From the NCBI GenBank assembly GCA_004123355.1, contig SCHM01000004.1, forward strand, positions 4,186,316 through 4,250,315: a stretch of 64,000 bases of DNA, given 5' to 3'. The notes beneath the pieces were generated by a model. That model made no database searches. It was given only the letters and a program-made list of their open reading frames with translations, and was not told the origin of the DNA. Source of the stretch: Amphirosellinia nigrospora. Lineage: Eukaryota > Ascomycota > Sordariomycetes > Xylariales > Xylariaceae. Position numbers and translations under genes: made by a program. Below, one piece after another: positions 1 to 12,313 of the stretch (within the stretch, counting starts at the first letter, position 1; every line of letters starts with the position of its first letter).

Positions 1-1
1 T

Positions 2-649
2 GAGAAATATTTCGATTCGAACACCTCCTGGATGAGCGCATCGTTGGTCAACCGATCAGAGCTTGGGATATTGCGGCTTGATAGCCGTGACTGGGGCGAG
101 TACACAGTCGGCGACGATGGCTTTGATGAAGATGAGGAAGAGGAGATAATCGACTCTGATGACGAGGCCCACAGTGGTCCAGAACCGATGGCAGGCAAAT
201 CAAAATCTAAGAAAGGAACAACTGCGCAGCCGCCTGCGCTCCCAACATACAGCGGCAAGTTTCGCTCTTCAGCTGATGTTATTAACAGAATACGCTGGGA
301 CCCAAATATGGACAGCGGCGATTACATTGTCGGCTACGAAGATCGATTCTTGGGGGCCAAAGAGAGGCCACTTGATGCATGGAAGTCAGAACAAACCGAC
401 GAAGAATTCATCCCTCAACATCGAATTCTGTATTTCAAGCGGAAGAGTGATGGGATTGTTGTGTGGGACCGTAAGGAACGGCGGGATACTGTTTTGGGAG
501 CGGGATCAGCAGCATCAATGACGATTAAACGGGCAGCGGCGTTTCAACCGCGTTCTCTGCAGAGGCTCGATAATATTCTAGGTCTAGAGTCAAGAAAATT
601 CGGTAAAGCGGTGAAAAATTCCTTGGATACTATATCGTACCGGAAATAA
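2..649 (+). CDS. C-terminal part of an MJ1316 (DUF504) domain protein, 5' end outside the window
   Basis: The reading frame is open from base 2, so the ATG at 32 is probably internal and the gene begins upstream of the window. An acidic linker (DEDEEEEIIDSDDEA, about residues 33-47 counted from that ATG) precedes a domain of about 75 residues. Its motifs DVINRIRWDP, YIVGYEDRFLG, QHRILYFKR and GIVVWDRKERRD are typical of the MJ1316 RNA cyclic-group end recognition domain. In fungi and animals this domain usually ends large RNA-processing proteins that also carry 2H phosphoesterase-like or nucleotidyltransferase domains; those would lie upstream and cannot be seen here. The remaining 40 residues are basic and end at a TAA. 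RNA-end recognition is inferred from the family. Confidence 0.78.
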   Translation, partial: EKYFDSNTSWMSASLVNRSELGILRLDSRDWGEYTVGDDGFDEDEEEEIIDSDDEAHSGPEPMAGKSKSKKGTTAQPPALPTYSGKFRSSADVINRIRWDPNMDSGDYIVGYEDRFLGAKERPLDAWKSEQTDEEFIPQHRILYFKRKSDGIVVWDRKERRDTVLGAGSAASMTIKRAAAFQPRSLQRLDNILGLESRKFGKAVKNSLDTISYRK

Positions 650-1535
650 TTACTTAGTGTATGTGATCTTCCGAACCAACCCAAGATCGAGGGGGGTAGG
701 ATGGATGGCCTATTGGTTGACACTTTCGCACGTTATCTCACCGCTCCCGTGCCTAACTCATAGACTATCGTCGCGCAGGATCGATACACAAGTGCCGTAT
801 TATGCAGTATCCAATAAAATGACTCGTCACGGGTGATCCCGAATTCGACAGTCACCTGACGCTATTTCTATGCATGGCATCCCGTCCTATCCCTACGGAA
901 CGTGCGCATCCACCCTAGAAGTACCGGTACCAGCCTCAAGTCTCACCCTCCCGTTCGCCCTAAAGTCATCTACTTTTCCTAATGGAAGTAGCATATTCGA
1001 GGAAAGAAAAGCACCATGTACCGGGACAGAGACGATGTTCCTGGTCTCTGGCAGGGTTGGTGTATTCGCTGCCCCACGAGTTTGCGTTTTGCTAGCCGGG
1101 TGGGCGGGAAAGCTGGCGCTTTAGGCCGAATAGGTGACAGACCGCTGGACTTATATGATGTAATCGAGCGGTTGAGATTCACGGACCTACATCGGTAGAA
1201 GCATCTTTCAGAAGAAGAGAGGGCATCTAGTCCGAAAAGAGTTCTACTTCTTCTACCGGACGCCCTACGTGCGCTAACTATCTTTATTTATACCCTCTCG
1301 GCACTTGTTGTGAGATGATAAGCAGCTAGCTAGCCCAGTAAGCAACCTTTATATCCAACCGAACATAAAATTTAAAATGAGCGAGCGAGCAGCCCGTGAT
1401 CGGCATCCTTTGCCCCTCACCATACACCTAGATTCCGCCAGGAGCGAGGTCATTGATATAGACTAGTCAGGTACCTGATGGCGTGTTCTTCGACAGGTTT
1501 AAAGATGATTATTAAGCAACTTACACTCTCTATGT
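650..1535. other. Intergenic, nothing recognised
   Basis: Short ORFs of 60-84 codons occur on both strands, but none has family motifs, splice structure or coherent composition. It contains the 3' flank of the MJ1316-domain gene. Confidence 0.5.
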
Positions 1536-1854
1536 TACACTTGAGCCCTGCGTTGAGGATCAATGCGTTGAGGCGCTGGAGCTGCGAGGCGAGCTTCTGG
1601 GCTACCTCGTGCGTCTGCTGCAGGTCCTCGACCTCGCATTAGATTAGCTCAACGCATGATACGTCGCCATATTTCTGGAGCGCGTCGTATGCTTCGGCCA
1701 GGAACTCCTTTCTTACTAATTAGGTATAGCCTTTCGCAGCTATACTGTAGAATGTGTGCTGCAATACCATAGCCTATATCTACGCTCCTGCCACACGACC
1801 ACTGAGGTCTGGGATGTCTGTGTTAGGTTTAAAAGTATTGCTGGAGCCAAGCAT
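1536..1854 (-). pseudogene. Decayed short-chain dehydrogenase/reductase (SDR) relic
   Basis: Read on the minus strand, an ATG at 1854 opens with TFKPNTDIPDLSGRVA, the usual lead-in to an SDR Rossmann fold. The next residues, which should hold the TGxxxGxG nucleotide-binding motif, are missing. In another frame GYGIAAHILQ and ERLYLISKK follow (strand beta-1 to beta-2), then in a third YDALQKYGDVSCVELI, an in-frame TAA, CEVEDLQQT, and finally RLNALILNAG, the conserved SDR NAG motif. A GTAAGT donor follows at about 1536 and no SDR sequence is recognisable after it. Several frame changes, one stop and loss of the cofactor and catalytic (YxxxK) parts show a dead gene. CAA to TAA at the stop would fit RIP. 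Confidence 0.72.
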
Positions 1855-2109
1855 GGCTGTGGCTTTTAAAAATAAATACTTGTCAATAACGAGGTAACAG
1901 TTTTTGGATCTATTGATTCTAATGTTATATCTCTGGATAGTTTATAAGGGCTGTAGTAGGCGTTCATAAACAACGAATAGTATTGATGACGTCCTCATGC
2001 AGAATACATGACAGTATGTGGCGAAGCGAGGCGATGTTCTGATTATTTGTAGCTCGTCAGACTCGACGATTTTCCCCCTGCCCTTCTGCCCTTTCTGTAT
2101 ATTAATCAG

Positions 2110-2370
2110 TAAGTTTATATCTAAATAGGACGATATTATCAAATGCCGGATATAATACGATCTCCTCTGCTATGGAATGGCGAGCTAATTCCCAGATGAA
2201 AGCATTCCTATAACGTTCCTGCTCGTCTGGGTCTCGGGAATTGACGACGTGGTTGTAGTAATCTTTGAGTTGGTTGTGGTCCTCACGAATTGCTTCGCTT
2301 ACTTTCCATATTTAATTTTGTTAGAGGGACTCTACCTTTAAGCGCGGGAAATGGGACTCAGCATAATGGC
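2110..2370 (-). pseudogene. Decayed hemerythrin (HHE cation-binding) domain relic
   Basis: On the minus strand one frame gives KVSEAIREDHNQLKDYY, then ERYRNAFIWELARHSIAEE and IVLYPAFDNI. This is the pattern of fungal hemerythrin-like HHE proteins: a first H-D/E helix, then an H-xxx-E helix with conserved WELARHS and E-E. Two stops lie just upstream (ESL-stop-QN-stop-IW), and another follows where the third helix should begin. Intact members bind a di-iron centre; the later metal-binding helices are not found here. It lies on the same strand as the SDR relic, about 250 bp upstream of it. It was recognised from motif order, so homology is likely, but the former extent of the gene is unknown. 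Confidence 0.62.
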
Positions 2371-3074
2371 GTGGGACAATGGGCACCGGTGCTTGTATTC
2401 CGCGTGTAGCGGTGATGGAGCTGACCAAGTAATAGCGGCTTCGGCAGATTGATCATGATAGCATTATAATTGATTTGCACTTGTAACTTGAAAATCATAG
2501 AGTCACATTTCTTGCTGAGGATCTTACGAAGTTCATCGGCAACTTAGAAAAATAAATTGGTAGCTAGTTTCCCTATTGCGCATCGTGACAGGTCGAGTTA
2601 ATTGAGTGAGGAATGTCGTTATAAGTGATGACGATAGTCAACGTCATTCGATATAACATTTCACGTCACAACCTTTGCTGCATTGTCGGGGGTGCCCTAT
2701 TACAGGATGTACACAAACAGCTTCAACAAGGTGCTGTAGGAAAAGCATGAGGCGCAATGTGAGACAACCCCTCACAGAGACTGCCATGCAAATAACTCTC
2801 ATCTACACTTCTATTGGCGTTTGCGGTACATGCATAGGTGGTGACACCAATCGGCTACCAAAAGTGCCAAGTCTTTTAACAGTGACTGGCTAACAATTGC
2901 CTGATATATATAGCAATACCATGATGCAAATGACAACAGAAATAAAATAGCAGACCGTGTAGATAATGAGTACCAAGGCAATCTACAAGATGGAGGAGGC
3001 TCGTGTCGAAGTTCGAACGTAGGTGAATACCGAGTAAATTTCACAGATAGCAATATTTCCGTTCGGATGTTTTC
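2371..3074. other. Intergenic, possible coding remnants
   Basis: A minus-strand stretch around 2430-2560 reads ADELRKILSKKCDS and then NYNAIMINLPKPLLL without a stop, which has a protein-like look, but I cannot assign it to a family. The rest shows nothing I can support. Confidence 0.3.
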
Positions 3075-3971
3075 TCATGCCTTCTTTGTAGCTTTGACCA
3101 AGGCGACACCTGGCTGTTGCAGGAACGACTCCCATAGTTTAGGGTTCTCACGGACAGTCAGGGCATTCTTATTTGTGAACGGAAGTCAGTAATGTCTAAC
3201 AAATGTTGGCAGTTTCCAGCAGTAGCAAGGTCAGAAAATACTCGTGAAGACAATTCGGGTCTAAGATGCGCTAAAGGGGGAATAAAATAATCTAGCGACT
3301 CACCTCGTACGGCTCGATCTGGACATCGACGAATCCAAACTTCTCATAAATCTCCGTAGAGCCAGAGTACGTCGCCTCCATACTCATCGCCTCGATCCCG
3401 TCCTTGGCGGGCTGAATACGTAGCGAAACTTCAACCCGCCTGGTATTTCTTCGAAATCCCTAAAGATGACGCCGAGGTCGCCCGTTCCCATGGCTGGCGC
3501 ACGGGGATCACAGCACCGGACGCCGTAAAAACGGCCGCCGGGCTTTAGATATTTCACTATGTTTTGGAACATGCCCTCGAGCACGGTCATGTTGTCCGCG
3601 TGATCGAGCGGCCAATGAGCCATGACTATGTCGTACTGGGGATGTAGCGGGAGGTGATCAAGAGGCTTTGAGATGTCTGCCTCGAACCAGCGCATCACAT
3701 CGCGCTTCAGGCTAGCCTCCACTTTTTGGCCTTCTTGCATCATCTCGCGAGAGATATCGACGATGTCTACGGCCGATGCACCGGCATCGAGAGCAAAGCG
3801 AGCCTTGATTCCCGAGCCGCCAGCCAGGTCAAGAATCACAGCACCAGGGACTTTCCCGAGCGCCGAAATGAACAGTTCCGAGTCGAGACGTATAATAGGT
3901 GAGTTTTCGGTTAAGAATGTCTCATAATTGACAGCGTGTGCGGCATACTCAGTCTTCACAGTGCCTGCCAT
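3075..3971 (-). CDS. Class I SAM-dependent methyltransferase (one frameshift)
   Basis: Exon 1 is 3304-3971 and exon 2 is 3075-3167, joined by a GTGAGT...AG intron; the splice gives EPYE|NALTVRENPKLW in frame. Motif I is VILDLAGGSGIKARFAL (about residues 43-59), followed by an acidic beta-2 end (VDIVDISREMM), the DIVMAHWPLDHADN post-motif and KPGGRFYGVR, all as in class I methyltransferases. The frame is lost near 3406-3411: the long ORF ends FSPPRTGSRR, whereas a shift of one base gives KDGIEAMSMEATYSGSTE continuing to the donor. A CC that should be CCC would explain it. The corrected protein is about 253 residues. The substrate is unknown; the family includes toxin- and metabolite-related enzymes of fungi. 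The two relics nearby may once have been co-located partners, but that is speculation. Confidence 0.75.
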
Positions 3972-6900
3972 ATCTAGTGAAATTTTCGAGGTATTTTTAA
4001 AGACCGATTGAGAAAATAGGTAATGCTAGTCGATGAAAAGTTTGATTAAAGTTGCTCACATTAAATATCCATGACAGCGTAGTATACAGATCATCTGACC
4101 TTAGACATAAGTGAGGGGAAGTGATAGCCCCAGCGAATAATCAGTCGTTCTCACACAAGATGTAGCAATTAAAAAGAAAAGTGTGGCTGTTGTATTTATG
4201 CAGTAAGATGATAACTTTCCCTAATACGAAAAGTGTACTAAGAATCTCTCGATAAGAGGTCAACTAGATACGATGTCTGCTGTCGACACGCGGGGCACCG
4301 ATTATATCTATCTATTTTGACTTTGTGAGACTATTTACAGATTGTAGCGAAAATAAATACTGGCTTAAGATACCAACGCACATGCCAAAAAGGAGATATG
4401 TGTGTTGCTGAGATCAGTGCCAGTCCATACCTTGAGGAACAGCTGTGGTTGATGATTGGGCTCAATTCAGGAGTTGATTCGCGAGAGAAGGACAGAGCCT
4501 CAACTCTATATGTATTATTCTTCTCAAATCTCATCGGCACGATTTGTAGTCTTAACACAACCAATCCTGTGTTAAAACACGATGAGAAGGATTCGAGATT
4601 TCCATTATTTAATTGATCTATGCCACGTTTGCTATTGTAGGAAGGCCAGTATTCCAATGAGTAAGTTGACTGTATTGATAAATATCTCACTATTTATCCT
4701 GTGGGGATATACCTTTATGAACTATTACCTTAATATCTCGAAGTTAGAGAGTCCTAAGCCTCGCTCCTCGTATGTTTACACTTTCAATGCTAGTCCTTTT
4801 CTAAGATAAAGTATACTGCTAAATAAAATGCTAGATTAGAAATTGAGGAGGGGTGTATTTACAGCGTTCCTTAACGGTAGGTTAAACCGCACATTGCTTT
4901 TTGAATAGAAATTCTCATTGTGAAAAGCCGTGAGTCGTGGCTTGCATAATTTTGGGGCGTCCAAGACACGAACTGCATTCGAGTCTACAGACGAACTAAA
5001 AGTTATTTTCTTTTTTCATCACGATTACCAGGATTCTTGCAAGGTCTGCCAATTACACATTGCCTTTTCTTTTTATGTTCACTTGATAGAATTAGGGTGT
5101 CCAATAATAACACCAGGAGGTTTTGTTCGTTAGTAACGTGCGAGATTTGATCGAAGTTGAAGCGGTTACAGCCCCCTTGGGTTTGGCTACGCGAGTTCTT
5201 CTTAGTATTACAGCTATGAATGACATCTCATGGGAAATTCATTTAAGCATGAGTTTTACACTTAGTCAGTGTTTCAATCGCTTGCGCCAGCCCAAACAGC
5301 TGCAGACAAGAGTCCGATTGCCCTCATGTCAGATAAGGAAGATCTTAATTAGCATGATAATACCGGTAGCTAAACGGATCTATGTTCTTGCTACGGCTGT
5401 CAATCACGAATTTGTCCAGTTCCTCCGCTGTATACTATATCGCACCATCAATACTAACCGTCCCGGCGACGGTCGGCAAGCATTGTTATGTGTACAACCC
5501 ACGTATCGTAACCATATATCTTGAGTTAGGGTAGATAACATGTGTCACTTGTTTGATATACATTGTGCTTGGAATGTTGTCCGTGGCGATGTCTGATATT
5601 GGGGGCAAGCTCTGTTGCAAGTAGCTATGGTTCATTGCGCGTTCGTTGCAACCAACGGTAATAGATACACCGAATTATTGGACTACCTCGGTATGAATAA
5701 TTTTGGGTCATGAGGAGTAGGGCGTGGGGGACAAAGAGCGGCTCGTAGCGATAGACGTGACAAATGATGCAGATGGAACTACAGTTGAGATGTTATAAAC
5801 AGATAGTAGCAGGAGGTTTCACCTACTTTATTTATCGGGATACTACTCTGGTCCTACTAGAACCTTACGAACCGGTCGGCCATGCCGGCAATGTGGCATG
5901 GGCCGTGTCACATGCACTGGATGTTGCGATACCCACCCAGGTTTCCTCAGATATTGGGTGTTGGATTCATCACCAGCTAGTTGATGTACTGCTGCAGCAG
6001 GTGGGCGCATAGGATAATTGATGCACCAATGCAACTATGATGTGCCAGTTTTGTTCTCGCCTACATCGTGCATAGACAAGCCGCGGCTCATGCCGTATGG
6101 CGATGCACAAGGGATCTTGGCAGTGGTTTGGGCAACATGCGCTTCATTTTACTTCATTTACACTACCTCACTTACGCGGACAAGTTGCATTAGTAGATCA
6201 ACCTAGAATAGGTAGGTATGTAGTAATATGTGAGTTCTCGGGGTACTGGAGGGCTGCTTCCACTCCGAAGGTCGGCATCATCGAATGGTATAAGACATAT
6301 GCGTCATATCATTTATTGTCTTGAATTGTACGAGGTCGGCCCATCGCTGTTTACTGGTTCGTTTATTTTCTTGTTCTTTTTTCATCGTCTTCTTCATCAT
6401 CGTCGTGGTCTCAGCGCACACCCCGCGTAGTCCTGCCCGTGGACGCATGCTATGCGAGACCCCCGGCTCCCAGCACCGGGTTCTCGTTCACCGGATATAC
6501 CGGGAATCGGTTCCGTGCAGAAGTTTGTGCGAATGCAGGGATGAAGCGGAGCTGATCGATCTGTTCTCGCTCCTCAGCACCCTAAATAGGTAGGTATTCG
6601 TAGAATGGGCGACAGCATACTACAGCTGGAAGACTGCGGAGGCATTTTGTATTAGCCAATAGCATATCATTAAGACTCGAATTTACTAAGACGCTTTGAA
6701 GTTTTTGCCGACATAACTCTCGAACTATTTTCGTGCATCAAGAATGAAAAGCATTGATGCTCATTACCACCTCACTTCTATTGCGGTAGTTCGTTCACTC
6801 TCCCTAGTCATAATTTACGTATTGGCGACGGTAACAATAGCTTAACGGCAGCCCTCAGAAAAAGACAATTGATATGAATTGTTAAGCATATGGGGTGAAG

Positions 6901-9814
6901 GGATAATCTATTACGTTGAATTGTCCACACTATTGTATCCGCCTATATTTATGTCTAGTTATTTCTGATTCCTGGAACGCTGGCTCACTATCATATGATT
7001 CGCAGTCATAAAGCACAAGCGATGCGAACATATATAACATAAACTATTAAACAAACCCCGTAATTACAACACCAAGCCAAGTTATGAATAGCTTTTCGAC
7101 TCGAGAGTGTCAAAGAGGCAGCTGAACTGATGTTGGCATTGGCGCGAGGGGTACATACGGCGATCGTGTTCCAGGTTCTCGATTAATAGGCGAGATACAC
7201 TGACGTCGTACCTCGGCAGACCGAGGTGGTATTGAGAGCATGTCATAGAAACAAGAGCCCTAATCGACCCACCAGGGAGCAGAAGTTTTCTAGAAAATTT
7301 TGCATCATACCTGCATAGACATCATGGGCGAATCAGAGCGGCGAGTGTTCAGATTGTCGGCAAACACGGTAATACTATGTTCGGATTTATCTCACCTCTC
7401 CTATTAGCGAGCCATAATGATCGAGCTTCTTTCTGTTATGCTCGCCATGTCCCCGTCAGAGTTGGAGCATACTTTCTTCCCACTATCAAGAAGTAGATGC
7501 TCGCGTTACGGATCGTCCAAGTGTTGGCTATGGCAGATCTAGCCTCATTTGCCTGCCGGTGTCTGAGAGAAAGCTTACCCTGAAGGGGCATTATGGTCGT
7601 GGTACTGCCTATCAGGCGCTGCCACGCGCGTCGTCATGTGCCTGAAGGCTAGATGGAAGTCATCCTAGCTCCTCCTTGCGGGTATCACCTCCTTTGTAGA
7701 CGGCTACTATGGTGACATTCCGGGAGGCATATTTTTGTCATTGGTGAGAAACAGCTGTTGCATCTCGCTAGGACTACATACGAAAGATCGCTGTGTGGTC
7801 AAGCCAAACAGGCTATTCCGAACATCGATACACGACCTAGTGTATTGCCGAAATGACACATGTTAACGCGAATCCATCATATCGTGGGGGTCAGGAGACA
7901 AACTTTGTTCTGCTGCATCTTGCCACTGCTCTGAGCTAGGCTAGATCAATTGAGCCAAATTTGATGCATACGTGTTTCGAATATGTCAGGCTCATGGCCG
8001 AACTTAGGCTACCACTGTTGTAGCTTGGCGGCCATATCTCCCGCAAGAAATCAAACCGATATAGTAACTAGAGGCTTCAAGGGCAGTCGCTCTCTTTTGG
8101 CCTGACTTTGCCCAATGGCTGCGTGACAAGGGTTAATAGAGTCATGGCGAGCAAGGAATTGGTGACTTCTAGGAACCTTGGTAGTTGATAGACTGGCCAG
8201 TCTCAGGCATCGCGCAAAGTCCGAAAGCGGGCATACGCTTTCTGTCGGCTGCGAAGAAAAGCACCTAGCCTGCAGAAAATCAGCGAACAGATGCCATCCC
8301 GACAACAGCCCGAAAGCTAGAGCAAAAAGACATGCCATCTGGTTGGCTTCGATATAGCCCATACCTCAAACTCTCATAAGGCGTTCAAGTGACTGCATAG
8401 AGAGGTGCGATTTCTTGGTAGGATGTAACTAACGTCGATCATTCCTCGGCCCAGATGCAGCCACACTTGCAACCTGCAGTGGAGGCGTGTTGCTTGGAGT
8501 GGAGATGGGTTGGGTGGTAGATGGAAACGTGGCAGCGGGAAGAAAGTTGACAGCTCTGCAAGGAGGGTTGCAGAGGAGGAAGGAATACCGAATTTTGAAG
8601 CAATCGTCGCGTGGGTAGATCGATAAGGTGGGAACGTCGGCCAATCACGCAGATATAAGCCATGGACTGTCGGTGTTTCGCGCATGTCTGTTCGATTTCG
8701 TGCAGTCAGTGGCCTGCATGCCTGAGAAGATCAGCAATGCTGCCCGGTATTGATCATCTCCGATGGCTCCTGGGGCTCATCGTATGGGTCGACTCTGAGG
8801 GTTTTTTCCCTCTCGGCCATAACGACGCCATAACAATATGATCAGTGAGTATCCGACAAGCGGACCCCGTTGTTTGACGCCCATGCCTATCAGCTCATAT
8901 CTACGTCAGCATCAATCTGGTTTCACCGCCCCCATCGGGCAATGAGATCGTTAAATTTCTATCACTCATGTGCCACCTCTGTCTCCAATCAAATCAGGAG
9001 AGCGCCAAAGGAGTCATTATAGCGGCTGATGAAACGACTTGCTGATTGGAATTCCGAACTTTAGAAACCTTGGGCGTGGGCAAAGGAGACGGCCTAGCGA
9101 ATTCAACTAATCATTTATCATCTCCGTCATTGCGACACAGCCTTGTGCTAAAACTCGGCCATCTACTTGCTGTCTCTCAGGTCCATCCGGGCGTGCATGC
9201 AGGCTGTTGGCTTGTTACATTGGTACAGTACAAGATGAGCTTCCGGGACCTCCCTGCTTCTAAGCCCGAAAAGATTCGAAGCGGCTGCGGGCCGAGAGTT
9301 CGCCTCTAGTGCAATTCTTTGAAGCCGTCGTGTAGCAGAGCAGCCCAACGGTACGGTGGTGTCTGCCTACCTTAGGCATGTGTGATGATTGGTGCTGACC
9401 GATGCTACATGCCTCAAAACTAGGCCACATAGATGAGCCATCCAAAGCTGTAGCGTCATGGCTTGACCGGCTGGTTTTGGCTCGATTGACATTCACCGGT
9501 CGAATAGCCATCGCGAGAGAAGACACGGAGAGTTATGATTTTGTTCCTCTCACAACCCAATCGGTAACCCGGTATACAAACCTTGAGGTACCTAACGTAC
9601 TCGCTACTGCTTGGCAAGGTGGTACATCTCCGGAGCGAAGTTGTGTAGGACGGACTGGCCAATCGCTTTCAGTGATCCCTGTGATACCTAGTCTACCTTG
9701 ATGTACACTGCAAACAGACTCGACTTATTCTAAACGTTGGCAGAAAGAAGTGCATATTCATGCTCCAAATGACCGGACGGGGCGGGACCCAGGACTTTGA
9801 ATTGTGCCGATAGA

Positions 9815-9840
9815 CGAAGAGAGAGAGAGAGGGAGAGAGA
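9815..9840. repeat. (GA)n microsatellite
   Basis: An almost pure GA dinucleotide run interrupted by one GGG. Confidence 0.9.
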
Positions 9841-11928
9841 CTATTTTTACGGCGTGTACAGGCGTCTGGCTCTAAACACGGGCTGGGCCGCCATCATCGT
9901 GCAGCAGCCCGCCTTTGTGTAGGACTAACAAGTATCAAGACTGAGTAAACTGTTTGAAGAACGGCTTACCGGGATCTGGCTTCTCACGTAAAATGTAAAA
10001 GTCGTTTGATAGAACAGATGTCCTTCGGCAATCATTCCTGCAATAGTACAGTGCGCTGAGGGCGGCCGTCCATTGCCCGTGCAAGCCCAATTAATATAAT
10101 TGACTAACTTAACTCCTCATTTTCAAGTTGTTCGTAATTAGGATGAAACAAATTCGTGTTGATTACCCAGCACTTCCTGGGCCCTACGGAATGTGGCTCG
10201 TGCCATACCTCGAGGGCGGCGAGCCCGTCTAGCTGAACACCCGGCGCTACGCCCGTGTGGGCTGCTTGGGTTCCAAGGTTGCTTCTGAGGCAGCTAACTA
10301 TGTTCGCCTTATTTCCTCTGCAGCCAACCATATGAAAGAGACGAGCTACGCAAGTACTTGTAGCTAGGAGACGCAACAAAGTGAGCATGACATAAGAGTG
10401 CGGCATCGCGCTACACAGTACGACATCGACATGTCTCCTTTGAGGAGCGGAGGATTGCAGGGTGCGGCCGTATATATTCATAAGAAGTGTCTGAGTCGAA
10501 TGAACTGCTCTATAGAGACAGATGCCTGATTTCTTGTCTCGGTAGTATGTCAACTCATGAATGAGCTCTCATGTTAACTGCTAATGGAGAACCTTAATTG
10601 AGTTGACTTGGGACTGGTGTACTGTAATTAGGTGTGCATTATAGGTAGGTAGGCGAATGAAGAGAGTTTGTTATCAAGGTCCAGCAGTACAGCGCCGCAG
10701 ACGCACTATACGCATGCTGTAACCATCCTAATGGTTTCCCCCCTGTAGGTGTGCTGTAGGAGCTATTTTTATGCAGCCTTTGCCTTATCGAAGTTCCCAG
10801 TTCGTCTCGAGCAGCGATCGGCTAAGAGCATGGCGTTATCGTCTAGCTTCAGCACGCCTCTCTCGTTACCTGTGCACTTACCGGCACTGGGCGAAAAAGG
10901 AGAGGGAGATAAAAAAATGAAAATAAGGGAAGATGACGGACTGTCGGCCTCGGGAAGAATCTCGTGACTGTCTGTCTCACGCCACACCACTACAGAGGTG
11001 GTGATACTTGTAACAACGAGTAATATGCGTAATATGCTAGACAAACATACCATGGTAGGTAGTAATATGGGATTTTTACACATTCACGACCTTGAATCAG
11101 CACGGTTTTTATAGTAAGTAGTATTCGCCGAACATGCCCTCGCGTCTACAGTACATTTTAGGTATAATACCAGTACTACATTACATGTAAGTATCTGAGG
11201 TTGGATATACCTCGCAGATATTTTCATAATAGTTGACTGCACTCGGTAGATCTTTCCCAGGCAGGTCTGAATCGTCTGAGTCTGTTCGTCTACCACGCTA
11301 CCTACCTTAGTGCTAGTATATGTAAGCTGTACCAGCATGTGCATACAGTACAGTTTTATAACGACACCCCAAACAGTTGGGATTAGGTATAGGATTGGTT
11401 TCTATAGGAGGGGCCATGCACGTGTTCAGAACAGAAGCACTCGTATATGGTATTACCTACCATGTACCTTAGTGTAAGTCGGTCGTCTGTACTGTACGCA
11501 TCCAAGGAACCGACAAGCCCCAACCCCAGCTCCACGCGGATAATTTATCGGGTTGCCATTTTTTTTTGTTATTGGTATTTTAATATTTCAATATTATTTC
11601 CTTCCATGACACCTTGCCTCGAGTACCTGAGTACCTACCTAAGTACTTATCGCGCTATGGCCGGGGGCCTGGCTGGGCTGGGCAGTGGGGACCGTCATGT
11701 ACTGGTACCTCTCATGTTTCTTTCTTTTTTCCCTCTTCGTCTCCTCTCGGACTAAAAGTGTGTTGCTGTGCAATCAAGTAAACCTTGGGAGTAAAAAGTA
11801 AATTTCATCGACCCCCTCCCCCCCCGGCCCCGGCCCCGGCCTGGCTGACTGACGATTCGATGGACAGCTCTTGTCTCGTCTCGTCTTGTCTCTCGCCATC
11901 GCCTTTCACGGCACCGTGGCAGTATTCA

Positions 11929-11940
11929 CTATAATAAGGG
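11929..11940 (+). promoter_or_regulatory. TATA-like element and CT-rich leader before the 40-residue gene
   Basis: CTATAATAAG lies about 255 bp before the ATG at 12191. Downstream the plus strand becomes strongly C/T/A-rich with few G, ending ATTTCGATCATGG. That is the usual look of a transcribed leader and a good start context in filamentous fungi. The element itself is a weak match. Confidence 0.35.
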
Positions 11941-12190
11941 CTTGTCCCAACCCACTTGTCCCTACTTCACTTCTTGGTCTCTTCAAAACAATTGCCAGTT
12001 CCATCAGCACTTCCAAGCAATCAGAAATAGTATTCAAAGTACTTGTAGTCCTTATCATCCCACAGATCCCCCCCCTATCATATTATCTCCAACCTCGAAC
12101 GACAACAGCTACTCGGCAACTCAACATTGAACATCTATCACAAGCCACCCAATTACCCTTATCCCCATCTTCATACACTCAATTTCGATC

Positions 12191-12313
12191 ATGGCCGTCA
12201 AGGAGCACCAGCCTCTCGTCAACCACTGCTGCACTTTTTGCTGCAAGGCAGTCGACTTTGGAACCCATGATTATTGCGGATCGAATTACGCGTGCCATAG
12301 GTGTGATGATTAG
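12191..12313 (+). CDS. Small 40-residue protein with two CxxC pairs, predicted zinc-binding
   Basis: ATG at 12191 opens a 41-codon frame ending TAG. It encodes eight cysteines in 40 residues: HCCTFCC at residues 12-18, C29, C35 and C38 (ACHRC). Cys14-x2-Cys17 and Cys35-x2-Cys38 are spaced like the two knuckles of a zinc ribbon or treble clef, with His36 and Cys29 as further ligand candidates. There is no signal peptide, so an intracellular metal-binding protein is more likely than a secreted disulfide peptide. Support for a real gene is the long pyrimidine-rich leader, the ATGG start context and the non-random composition. The next acceptor-like CTCTCAG is only about 30 bases past a possible donor, too close for an intron, so it is probably single-exon. 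I do not recognise the family. Confidence 0.5.
   Translation: MAVKEHQPLVNHCCTFCCKAVDFGTHDYCGSNYACHRCDD

Larger units (their letters stand above)
3972..12190. other. Long gene-poor stretch, nothing recognised
   Basis: Over 8 kb contain only ORFs of 60-165 codons without family motifs, and different frames are interrupted at random. A few have a hydrophobic run (for example 6321-6593, with FFIVFFIIVVVSA) but no other support. Composition is ordinary, unlike the RIP block at the right end. I found no tRNA-like cloverleaf, no transposase motif and no long terminal repeats by eye. The last 300 bases are the leader of the small CxxC gene. Confidence 0.45.

Noticed and set aside
6321-6593. Small ORF with a hydrophobic start and cysteines (possible secreted peptide)
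   Set aside because: The hydrophobic run comes from a CTT/TTC/ATC-rich tract and no leader, stop context or cysteine framework supports it.
10104-10553. 149-codon minus-strand ORF
   Set aside because: No domain-like segments, no splice or leader evidence; compatible with chance.
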